Source: JAHCHG01 sp965214585
Lineage (GTDB): Bacteria > Acidobacteriota > Blastocatellia > Pyrinomonadales > Pyrinomonadaceae
Assembly: GCA_965214585.1 (NCBI GenBank)
Contig: OZ243957.1
Coordinates: forward strand, 3,162,001 to 3,226,000
Length of the DNA: 64,000 nucleotides
Reading direction: 5' to 3'
Shown: positions 31,914 to 39,128 of the stretch, in pieces
Position numbering within the stretch: the stretch's first letter is position 1
How the letters are laid out: each line of letters begins with the position of its first letter
The notes under the pieces: model-generated
Told to the model about the DNA's origin: nothing
Seen by the model: only the letters and a program-made list of their open reading frames with translations
Databases searched by the model: none
Program-made: the position numbers and the translations under genes

Positions 31914-32777
31914 TTATTGTTTTGGTTTGGCATACATAGTTTCTAGATTCCACTTGCCATTTACGTCTTTTGTGAAAAATGCGTAGATTGTTCCATCGGT
32001 AAAATCTGTCGGAATTGTTCCAACAGGATTATTTTTCGTTCCAGTTCTTGTTTTTCCGAACACTTGATTTTTATAATCTGAGCCGTAAATATCTTCCAAT
32101 TTTACATTCTCAACTTTGATAAAAGTTTCTCCTGAACCTTCTGCTGCCGATAACACATCTTTGTATTCTTAGCTATTTTTAACATAAACCTCTGCTTTGA
32201 CTAAAGATTCCTTACTCGTAAATTTGGTAGCATCTTTGCCGTAGTTATGCGGTAATGAATTGCCACTTGCATCTTTTCTGAAAGCATCGTCAGTTGTTCC
32301 GGTTACGGGATCTTTGCCATACATTGCTCTCTCATCAAGTTGTTGTTCGGTGATGTGTTTGCCGTGTCTTTGCACGGGATGTCCGCTTTTTGCTATTTCG
32401 TCATATCGTTTTTCTATCGCTTCCTTAAATATCTTCGGAACTTCTTCTTTGGCGATCTGTTCGGCGGTTTCCTTTTTAATACCTTGCTTAGCTAATTCTT
32501 CCGCCGTCTTCTCAATTAGTTCTTTTTCGGTTTTGACGAAAACTTCTTTGCCGACCTTTTTAATGATCGGTTTGAGAATGTCGCCGCCGCCCGGAATCGC
32601 TCCGATAATTGCCGCCGTTAAACCGACCCACGAACCCGGCTTGCCTTCGATGACTTTCTTGCCGTTGGCGACAATATCTCTGACATCCGCCGCCGGATTT
32701 AAGCCGCCGATGAGTTTGCCGACCTGATCGGAATATGTGCCGTCGTCTTCTTTGAAATCGCCTTTAATTACCGAATC
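31914..32777 (-). pseudogene. Toxin cassette with a different C-terminal tip, interrupted by an in-frame stop
   Basis: A single frame starts at 32777 without a start codon, matching the full-length toxin from DSAIKGDFKEDDG through the Gly-rich segment (GGLNPAADVRDIVANGKK, IGAIPGGGDI). After EEVPKIFKEAIEKRYDEIAK it diverges into a distinct toxin-like domain: HGKHITEQQLDERAMYGKD, then ATKFTSKESLVKAEVYVKNS. A TAA (32171-32169) interrupts it. The same frame then resumes with EYKDVLSAAEGSGETF and ends in NPVGTIPTDFTDGTIYAFF...WNLETMY. The tip resembles RNase-type polymorphic toxin tips in layout, but I cannot name the family securely. It begins directly after the stop of small protein 1. Confidence 0.75.
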
Positions 32778-32779
32778 TT

Positions 32780-32983
32780 TTATTTTAGGTCGTCTTCATT
32801 TTCATCTTTGACAATATTTAGATTTCCTTCATCATCCATACCTATCGGAAAACTATATTTTTCAGGATTTGAAACTGGCGTTCGCTCAGATGCAGGTATT
32901 TTTTGACGTTCTTTAATGAATTGTTCTGCACGTTCAATAGCGTCTTTTTCTTGTTTTGTTAAGTTTTCTTTTGTTTGTTCCAT
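32780..32983 (-). CDS. Small acidic array protein 1, putative immunity to the full-length ART toxin
   Basis: A 67-residue protein with a long N-terminal helix (ENLTKQEKDAIERAEQFIKE) and motif NPEKYSFPIGMDDEGNLN, ending EDDLK. It has a clear AGAGGA Shine-Dalgarno and starts 12 bases after the full-length toxin stop. It is the best candidate for the cognate antidote of that toxin. Directly after its stop, the next cassette begins mid-sequence, marking a recombination junction. Confidence 0.7.
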   Translation of the reverse strand: MEQTKENLTKQEKDAIERAEQFIKERQKIPASERTPVSNPEKYSFPIGMDDEGNLNIVKDENEDDLK

Positions 32984-32995
32984 AATTTTTCCTCT

Positions 32996-34792
32996 TTAAT
33001 CAATTTCGTTCATAATTATTATCTTGTTTCCCGTATTTTCATCAGTAATAACTTTAAGGACTTCAAATTTTGTGTATGGTTTGAAAAGTATTTCTTTCTC
33101 ATTAGGATAATCAGATAAAATAGAAATGTCTTTTCCTTTTACCGAATCAATGTAAAACTCGGTGTTTCCTGAAAAAGCAGCCGATTTATCAATTGATGTG
33201 CTGGTAAAAGCATCTTCGGTTACAATCTTGCCGGGTTCATATTTTGCTAATTGTTCAGGAGAAAGAGTTGTGCCGCGAAAAACCGTTCCTTTAAAAGAAG
33301 GCAACTGCCGCAAACCCGATTTTGCAACCTCAATATACGGCTCAAGCCTTTTCAGTTCCGCTTTATCATTGTTTCTGAGTGCCGTGTTCAGCATCTTGTA
33401 ATCGTCCGACGTATAACCTTTGATCGCCACTAAATCTTCCGTCGGTATATTTTGTAATTCCATTTTTTTCGCCTTTACCGCTTTAACTTCCCGCGCATAA
33501 TCATCATATCTTTGATTAGTAAAAACTTGCTTAAAGTCCTGTCTTTGATTAACTAAAACTGCTTCGGCTTCTTTGACTGCCTTTTCGACTTCTTCTTTGG
33601 CAATCTTCTCCGCCGCTTCTTTCTCAACTCCTTCTTTGATGAGTTTCTCGGCGACTTTCGTTTCTATCTCTTTTGCCGATTTCTCTAAAACTTCCTTGCC
33701 AAGTTTTTTGATTATCGGCTTGGCGATGTCGCCGCCGCCCGGAATCGCTCCGATGACCGATGCGATCAGCGGAATTGCCGCACCCGGCTTGCCTTCGATC
33801 AACTTTTTACCGTTGGCGACAATATCTCTGACATCCGCCGCCGGATTCAAGCCGCCGATGAATTTGCCGACCTGATCGGAATACGTGCCGTCGTCTTCTT
33901 TGAAATCGCCTTTGATCGCCGAGTCAATCGCGTTCGAGATGTTCGCCGGATCGGGCGCATACATCAGCTTGCGGTGCAAATCTTCGGCAAGCGGACGCTT
34001 GATGCCGTTTCTCGCCGCCCATACGTCTTCCATCCGGTCGTTGTTCGTTACCGTCGAATCGGCGTTCTTGAGTGCCTGCGCCTGCCGTTGCTGCATCTCG
34101 TCGTATTTGTCCAACTGCCGGTCAACCGCTTCCGGCGCAACCGCGCGAATCGCTTCGGTTGCCGCTCCCGTCGCTTTGTTCTGCAAATTTTGCAATTGTC
34201 CCATCAGGCGCAAGCCGGAGATCGAAAGCCGGTTAAGTTGCTTGCCGACTTCCGTTTCCGTTCCCGTTATCGAGGTGATCGTGTCGGTTACTAATTTAAC
34301 GGCTTGTTCGGCTTCGCTATATTCCGGCGCACCGATTGTGTCAACTTGTATCGGCGGCTGATTTGTCTGCTGCGCGATCCGAAAGGCTGTTTGCCTCTCG
34401 CGCAGGTCGCTCAGGACATTCGCGCTGTATGTTTCATTCAAATCGAAATTCGCCGTGCCTTTTTGCTTTAATCGGTCAAATTCTTTTGCCGTATAAGGTC
34501 TGGTCGCGCCATTTTCCTGATGCAGCAGCCGATCCGTCGCCCAGTTGTCGGCGAACTTGCGGGCTTCTTCGCGCGATAGTCCGGCGGCTTCGGCGTGCTT
34601 ATATAGCCCGCGCCAGACAAAATCCTGCTGCGCGTCTTCGGCGTAAACGTCAACTTCGAGCCTGCCGCCCGCATAAACTTCCGGCTTATTGTCGAATGAA
34701 TCATTGGCGATTGTCCGATTTTGCGTTTCCGCTTTGCCCGTCGCCAAATCATTGTAAAATGTCGGCTGACTGCTTGTTATCTTGAAACTCAT
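32996..34792 (-). CDS. Full-length polymorphic toxin with C-terminal ADP-ribosyltransferase domain
   Basis: A 598-residue protein and the only array member with a complete N-terminus. Residues 1-255 are polar, mostly helical, with no signal peptide and no recognised trafficking domain. Residues 261-300 (RNGIKRPLAEDLHRKL to FKED) are the block shared by all cassettes. Residues 310-365 are Gly-rich and hydrophobic (GGLNPAADVRDIVANGKK, IGAIPGGGDIAKPI), like pretoxin segments. Residues 366-415 are charged helix. The ART domain (about 440-598) has R506 in VFRGT, S531-T532-S533, and E565-x-E567, matching R-S-E class exotoxins such as the VIP2/C3-like group. A GGGAGG Shine-Dalgarno precedes the ATG. 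Delivery route and target are unknown. Confidence 0.82.
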   Translation of the reverse strand: MSFKITSSQPTFYNDLATGKAETQNRTIANDSFDNKPEVYAGGRLEVDVYAEDAQQDFVWRGLYKHAEAAGLSREEARKFADNWATDRLLHQENGATRPYTAKEFDRLKQKGTANFDLNETYSANVLSDLRERQTAFRIAQQTNQPPIQVDTIGAPEYSEAEQAVKLVTDTITSITGTETEVGKQLNRLSISGLRLMGQLQNLQNKATGAATEAIRAVAPEAVDRQLDKYDEMQQRQAQALKNADSTVTNNDRMEDVWAARNGIKRPLAEDLHRKLMYAPDPANISNAIDSAIKGDFKEDDGTYSDQVGKFIGGLNPAADVRDIVANGKKLIEGKPGAAIPLIASVIGAIPGGGDIAKPIIKKLGKEVLEKSAKEIETKVAEKLIKEGVEKEAAEKIAKEEVEKAVKEAEAVLVNQRQDFKQVFTNQRYDDYAREVKAVKAKKMELQNIPTEDLVAIKGYTSDDYKMLNTALRNNDKAELKRLEPYIEVAKSGLRQLPSFKGTVFRGTTLSPEQLAKYEPGKIVTEDAFTSTSIDKSAAFSGNTEFYIDSVKGKDISILSDYPNEKEILFKPYTKFEVLKVITDENTGNKIIIMNEID

Positions 34793-34881
34793 TTTTTGTC
34801 CTCCCGATAGAAAATTTAGTCGTTAAATATATTATCGCCGGAAATCCGAAATTGTTTCCTGTTTTTTTAATAAAACTGAAA

Positions 34882-34915
34882 AAAAATCGGCAAGTCGCTT
34901 GGCTTGCCGATTTTT
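34882..34915 (-). terminator. Intrinsic terminator downstream of the prolyl oligopeptidase gene
   Basis: A perfect 13-base stem AAAAATCGGCAAG/CTTGCCGATTTTT with an 8-base loop; on the minus strand it ends in a run of eight T. It lies about 80 bases after the peptidase stop and separates it from the toxin array. Confidence 0.85.
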
Positions 34916-34992
34916 ACTAATAAATTATGAAAAGTTTTTTCAGTATTTGGATTTTATTCAGAAGGAAAAATAAAGTCCAAAGAGAATATAAT

Positions 34993-37143
34993 CTATTTCA
35001 TATTCAGATTTTTCATCAAAAAGCCGTAAATATCGGCAACTTCTTCAATTTGTTTGGAAGTCGGTTTGCCTGCGCCGTGTCCGGCTTTGGTTTCGATGCG
35101 AATTAAAACCGGAGCATCGCCGACTTGCGCTTCCTGCAAGGTAGCCGCGTATTTGAAGCTGTGCGCCGGAACAACGCGGTCATCGTGATCCGCCGTCGTG
35201 ACCAGAACCGCCGGATATTTTCCGCCATTTTTGATGTTGTGAAGCGGAGAATATTTATAGAGTGCTTTAAATTCTTCCGCGTTTTCCGACGAACCGTAAT
35301 CGGAAGTCCAAGCGCGTCCGATGGTGAATTTGTGAAAACGCAGCATATCCATCACGCCGACTGCGGGAAGTGCCGCGCCGAACAGATCGGGACGTTGATT
35401 TAAAACCGCGCCGACGAGTAATCCGCCGTTCGAGCCGCCTTGAATGGCGAGTTTTTCGGGCTTCGTATATTTATTTTCGATCAGATATTCAGCCGCCGCG
35501 ATAAAATCGTCAAAGACGTTCTGCTTTTTCAATTTCGTTCCCGCTTCGTGCCATTCTTCGCCGTATTCGCCGCCGCCGCGCAAATTTGCCACCGCGTAAA
35601 CGCCGCCCATTTCCATCCAGACGGCGCGTGAAACGCTGAATCCGGGTGTCATCGAAATATTAAAACCGCCGTAACCGTAAAGCAGCGTCGGATTGCTACC
35701 GTCCATTTTCAAGCCTTTTTTATGAACGATAAACATCGGAATCATCGTTCCGTCCTTGCTTTTGTATTTGACCTGCTTTACTTCAAATTTATCGGCATCG
35801 AAATCAACATTCGATTTGCGGAAAACTTCCGATTTTCCGGTTTTCATATCGTAGCGGTAAATCGTCGGAGGCGCGTTGTAGCTGGAAAATGTGTAAAAAG
35901 TTTCCGTGTCATAACGCTTGCCGCCGAAACCGCCCGCCGAACCGATTCCCGGAAGTTCGACGTTGCGGACGAATTTTCCGCTTAAATCGTAAATTTTGAT
36001 GTTCGTGTAAGCGTCTTTCAGATAGGACGCGACAAATTGATTGTTGATAAAATCAACACCGCCCAAAGTTTCAACCGCCTGCGGCAGAACTTCTTTCCAC
36101 AAATCGGTCTGCTTGGAAAGATCAATTGTATTGTCAATTTTAGAAACGTCTATCGAAACCACTCTGCCGCGCGGAGCGTCTTTATCCGTTCTGAAATAAA
36201 ACGTCGAATTGTCGTTGCCGATAAACGAATAATCCGCCGTAAATTTGTCAACAATCGGCAAAACAGCCGCATATTTTCTCGACAAATCCTTGTAAAAAAT
36301 CATATTTTTCGGCGAAGTTCCTTTTGAAACGTAAACGATCAGATATTTGCCATCTTCGGTAACCGAGCCGCCGACTCCCATTTCCTTGTCATCGGGGCGA
36401 TTGTAAACAATTACGTCCTCCGTCTGAGGAGTGCCGAGTTTATGATAATAAAGCGTCTGATTGTAATTGATTCCGGTCAATCTGTTTTTTTCGTCAACGC
36501 CGGGAAAACGGCTGTAAAAAACTCCTTCGCCGTCTTTTGTCCAAGACGCGCCGCTAAATTTTACGTCCTTTAAAACGTCCGGCATTTTTTCGCCCGTTTC
36601 GACGTTCATAAAATGCCACTCGTTCCAGTCAGAACCGGCAACGGCGATTCCGTAAGCGAGCATTTTGGCATCATCGGAAATTGCAATTCCGCTTAAAGCA
36701 ACCGTTCCGTCCGCCGAAAGTTTATTTGGATCGAGCAGAACGCGACCTTCCTTTTCGGGCGAATCGGTTACATACATCACATATTGATTTTGCAAACCGT
36801 CGTTTTTGGAATAAAAATACTTATCCGCAACCTTGCTCGGCGCGGAATATTTTTCGTAATTCCAAATCTCCGTCAAACGCTCTTTAAGTTTTTCGCGTTC
36901 GGGAATCGTCTTTAAGTAGTCGAAAGTAACCTTGTTTTGCGCCTCGACCCAAGCCTTCGTTTCGGCAGAATTATCATCTTCCAGCCAGCGATACGGATCG
37001 GCGACAACCGTTCCGTGATAATTATCGGATTGATCCACTTTTTTCGTTTTCGGGTAATTTATTTTGGTTTGTGCAAATGCCGTTAGAGCCAACAGCATCG
37101 AAATAGAAAATACTAAAACCGTTTTCATTGTTATCTTACGCAT
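34993..37143 (-). CDS. Prolyl oligopeptidase (S9A), secreted
   Basis: A protein of about 716 residues with a signal peptide (MRKITMKTVLVFSISMLLALTAFA, cleaved before QTK). The N-terminal beta-propeller region begins with VADPYRWLEDD. The C-terminal alpha/beta hydrolase domain has LLYGYGGFNISMTP, NLRGGGEYGEEWH, the nucleophile in IQGGSNGGLL, Asp in TTADHDDRVVP, and His in ETKAGHGAGKPT. It cleaves peptides after proline, probably in the periplasm. Start chosen at 37143, with AGAGAGGTGAAT just upstream. A promoter is visible about 35-60 bases before it. Confidence 0.94.
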   Translation of the reverse strand: MRKITMKTVLVFSISMLLALTAFAQTKINYPKTKKVDQSDNYHGTVVADPYRWLEDDNSAETKAWVEAQNKVTFDYLKTIPEREKLKERLTEIWNYEKYSAPSKVADKYFYSKNDGLQNQYVMYVTDSPEKEGRVLLDPNKLSADGTVALSGIAISDDAKMLAYGIAVAGSDWNEWHFMNVETGEKMPDVLKDVKFSGASWTKDGEGVFYSRFPGVDEKNRLTGINYNQTLYYHKLGTPQTEDVIVYNRPDDKEMGVGGSVTEDGKYLIVYVSKGTSPKNMIFYKDLSRKYAAVLPIVDKFTADYSFIGNDNSTFYFRTDKDAPRGRVVSIDVSKIDNTIDLSKQTDLWKEVLPQAVETLGGVDFINNQFVASYLKDAYTNIKIYDLSGKFVRNVELPGIGSAGGFGGKRYDTETFYTFSSYNAPPTIYRYDMKTGKSEVFRKSNVDFDADKFEVKQVKYKSKDGTMIPMFIVHKKGLKMDGSNPTLLYGYGGFNISMTPGFSVSRAVWMEMGGVYAVANLRGGGEYGEEWHEAGTKLKKQNVFDDFIAAAEYLIENKYTKPEKLAIQGGSNGGLLVGAVLNQRPDLFGAALPAVGVMDMLRFHKFTIGRAWTSDYGSSENAEEFKALYKYSPLHNIKNGGKYPAVLVTTADHDDRVVPAHSFKYAATLQEAQVGDAPVLIRIETKAGHGAGKPTSKQIEEVADIYGFLMKNLNMK

Positions 37144-37174
37144 ATTCACCTCTCTGAAATTTTGAATTTTTTTT

Positions 37175-37203
37175 ATTATATATATGTTTACGATGTTAAA
37201 CAA
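37175..37203 (-). promoter_or_regulatory. Putative promoter of the prolyl oligopeptidase gene
   Basis: On the minus strand TTGTTT (37203-37198), a 17-base spacer and TATAAT (37180-37175), about 32 bases before the start codon. Confidence 0.5.
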
Positions 37204-37293
37204 TACGCGCTCGGTTGCAGTCTGAGTTTTTCAAAGCAAAATGCAGGCTTTTCTTTATTAAAAAAGCGCAAACTTCGAGTTTTTCTTATAAAA

Positions 37294-37307
37294 AATTGTT
37301 GACAATT
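37294..37307 (+). promoter_or_regulatory. Palindrome overlapping a TTGACA -35-like hexamer
   Basis: AATTGTTGACAATT is a 14-base near-palindrome (AATTGT/ACAATT) containing TTGACA at 37299-37304, upstream of the GLLLSD-repeat gene. No convincing -10 hexamer is seen at 16-18 bases, so it is a possible operator and promoter element only. Confidence 0.3.
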
Positions 37308-37332
37308 GGATACTAACTAATCATCTGAAAGT

Positions 37333-37575
37333 TGTATATCTGCTATCCATCCTCTCTAACTTGTTCTTTCTTCTGCCTCTTACCTCTTCGCCTCGCTCTT
37401 TCTGTTACCTTAGTATCCACTTCCGCCTTTCCTTGCTTCTCCTTCGTCCGACTGCTCTCTCGCGCCGCTATCTTCTCTCACTTCAATAGTTTACGCGCTC
37501 CGCTTTATCTCTCCTCAGCTTTGGCACGCCGCTTGTATTATCTATCTGCAAGTCGAAGCTAACAACTTCAAAATA
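37333..37575 (+). promoter_or_regulatory. Long pyrimidine-rich leader upstream of the GLLLSD-repeat gene
   Basis: About 230 bases are strikingly C+T-rich on the plus strand (for example CTTTCTTCTGCCTCTTACC and CCGCCTTTCCTTGCTTCTCC), ending near a purine-rich AGAGGAGATC ribosome site at 37600-37609. A 76-codon open frame exists here but its composition is that of the skewed tract and no ribosome site supports it. It is probably an untranslated leader. Confidence 0.4.
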
Positions 37576-37616
37576 AACTAAAAACTAAAAAACAAACTTA
37601 GAGGAGATCAAAAAAA

Positions 37617-37964
37617 ATGAAAAACTTAAAAAATATCGCAACCGCAATCGCATTAGTCGCTGTCTTAACACTCGGAACTTTTAACGCCAACGCAGGACTG
37701 CTTTTAAGCGATTCAGCCGGAACAAGCAATCAATGTGTCAAAACCAGAACATTCAACTTCGGCAGCTTCAATTTCAGAACATTGACAGGCATCTTAGCAG
37801 CGGGCGTAACCGGAATGCTTTTGAGCGACAAAGCGGGATTGCTTCTTTCGGACGGATTGCTGCTCAGCGATTCAAACAGACAAACCTGCCGTCAGGGATT
37901 GCTTCTGAGCGACAAATCGGGACTGCTTTTGAGCGACACGACGGGAATGCTTCTGAGCGACTAA
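37617..37964 (+). CDS. Small secreted protein with seven G(L/M)LLSD repeats
   Basis: A 115-residue protein with a Sec signal peptide (MKNLKNIATAIALVAVLTLGTFNANA). The mature chain is built around the hexapeptide GLLLSD or GMLLSD at residues 27, 66, 74, 80, 94, 102 and 110, the last one being the exact C-terminus. Between copies 1 and 2 is a Phe/Asn/Thr-rich segment (FNFGSFNFRTLTG). There are two cysteines, C40 and C91. A strong AGAGGAG Shine-Dalgarno and a strong terminator suggest high expression. No family is recognised. The regular hydrophobic repeat suggests a self-associating surface or matrix protein, which is inference. Confidence 0.75.
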   Translation: MKNLKNIATAIALVAVLTLGTFNANAGLLLSDSAGTSNQCVKTRTFNFGSFNFRTLTGILAAGVTGMLLSDKAGLLLSDGLLLSDSNRQTCRQGLLLSDKSGLLLSDTTGMLLSD

Positions 37965-38027
37965 GAAAGAGAACGACGAAACGGAAAAGTATTCAAGCGC
38001 ACCCCGGACTGAACATATCCCGCAATA

Positions 38028-38066
38028 AAAAGCAGTTCGATTGTTTAACAATCGAACTGCTTTTTT
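38028..38066. terminator. Strong bidirectional terminator between convergent genes
   Basis: AAAAGCAGTTCGATTGTT pairs with AACAATCGAACTGCTTTT around a very small loop, flanked by A- and T-runs. It serves the GLLLSD-repeat gene on the plus strand and the M48 protease gene on the minus strand. Confidence 0.9.
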
Positions 38067-38082
38067 AATTTTGTCATAAAAA

Positions 38083-39048
38083 CTACTTGTTCATCAATTC
38101 TTCATATTCACCGCTTTCAACCCATTCTAAAATTTCGGAAACGCGCCAGATCGGAAACGGGTGCGTCAAACCGGCATTAAGAATATCAGCCCAGAATTTA
38201 TCGAGTTTGTTTTCGTCGTAATTTTTCTGAAATTCGCGGGCTTGTTCTAAAAATTGTTCGTAATCAATCTTTGAAGCGAAAGTTCCGCCGGCGAGTTTCA
38301 TCATCGTTCTGCCGATAACGTGCGGGTCTTGCGTAACAAGCAGCGCGGCTCTGTCGCACGAAAGTTCTGCCCGCCGCGCCCAAGCGAGTAATGCGCCACG
38401 CATCGTCGCCGAAAGCAATTCCTTGACAAGTGCGGCAATCGGAACAGCCGCGAGCGATACATTGGCAAGTGCTTCGATCAGACGCGCCGCCGTTAAATAA
38501 AGAACGTGTTCGGCGTGAATGTGTCCGACTTCGTGCGCGACAACCGCCAAAACTTCTTCGTCGGTCAGACGCTCAAGCAAACCCGAATGAAAAACGATAA
38601 TCGGTTTGTCAACTCCGCCCGTAAACGCATTGACAATCGGATTTTGCTGAATAAACATATCCGGCATATCAACGCCAAGCGTCGTGCAGGCGATTTGCAG
38701 TTTCGCGTAAAGATCGGGACACTGTTTAGGCGTAACCTGCACCGCGCTCGCCATAAATGTTACGCGAATCGCCGATTCGCCCGTTACGGCAAGCAGTTTT
38801 CGGAGTGCCGTATCAATTCCGGGAATCGCCCTAAGCGCGGCTAAAGCCTTGCTGTCCGCCGGGTGAACGTATTCATGTTTGCTCAGATCGGCAAATTTTT
38901 TGTGCGGCTCGTCCGACAGAGGCAGACGACAGCGACCACAAACCGCCTGACCGTTTTGATAATTGCCGCGCACGGAATTTTTTTGTCCGCAGTAACGGCA
39001 GCGTATATTTTTACTTTCGGCAGTAGCCGATGATGTTTTACTAGCCAT
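38083..39048 (-). CDS. M48-family zinc metalloprotease with N-terminal zinc ribbon
   Basis: A 321-residue protein. Residues about 15-42 form a zinc ribbon (CRYCGQKN ... CGRCRLPL). The protease domain has HEVGHIHAEH (HExxH near residue 170), the second metal-binding region RRAELSCDRAALL, and a conserved lead-in IVNAFTGGVDKPIIVFHSGLL. One hydrophobic segment lies after the HExxH helix (LANVSLAAVPIAALVKELL). M48 enzymes such as HtpX degrade membrane or misfolded proteins; a zinc-ribbon fusion at the N-terminus is less common. It converges with the small repeat protein gene. Confidence 0.88.
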   Translation of the reverse strand: MASKTSSATAESKNIRCRYCGQKNSVRGNYQNGQAVCGRCRLPLSDEPHKKFADLSKHEYVHPADSKALAALRAIPGIDTALRKLLAVTGESAIRVTFMASAVQVTPKQCPDLYAKLQIACTTLGVDMPDMFIQQNPIVNAFTGGVDKPIIVFHSGLLERLTDEEVLAVVAHEVGHIHAEHVLYLTAARLIEALANVSLAAVPIAALVKELLSATMRGALLAWARRAELSCDRAALLVTQDPHVIGRTMMKLAGGTFASKIDYEQFLEQAREFQKNYDENKLDKFWADILNAGLTHPFPIWRVSEILEWVESGEYEELMNK

Positions 39049-39128
39049 AATTTGATTTTAGATAGATGTTTCCGATATTTCAACTTCAAAAAGTTTTGTC
39101 CTTCAAACGAATTTGATGAGAAAACTTT

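Noticed and set aside
31084..33875. Plus-strand Ser/Phe-rich open frames opposite the toxin cassettes
   Set aside because: They recur only because the Glu/Lys-rich coding strand is duplicated; they are not independent genes.
37332..37562. 76-codon open frame in the pyrimidine-rich leader
   Set aside because: There is no ribosome site. The Ser/Leu/Phe/Cys-rich composition follows directly from the C/T skew, and the frame ends before the well-supported gene at 37617.
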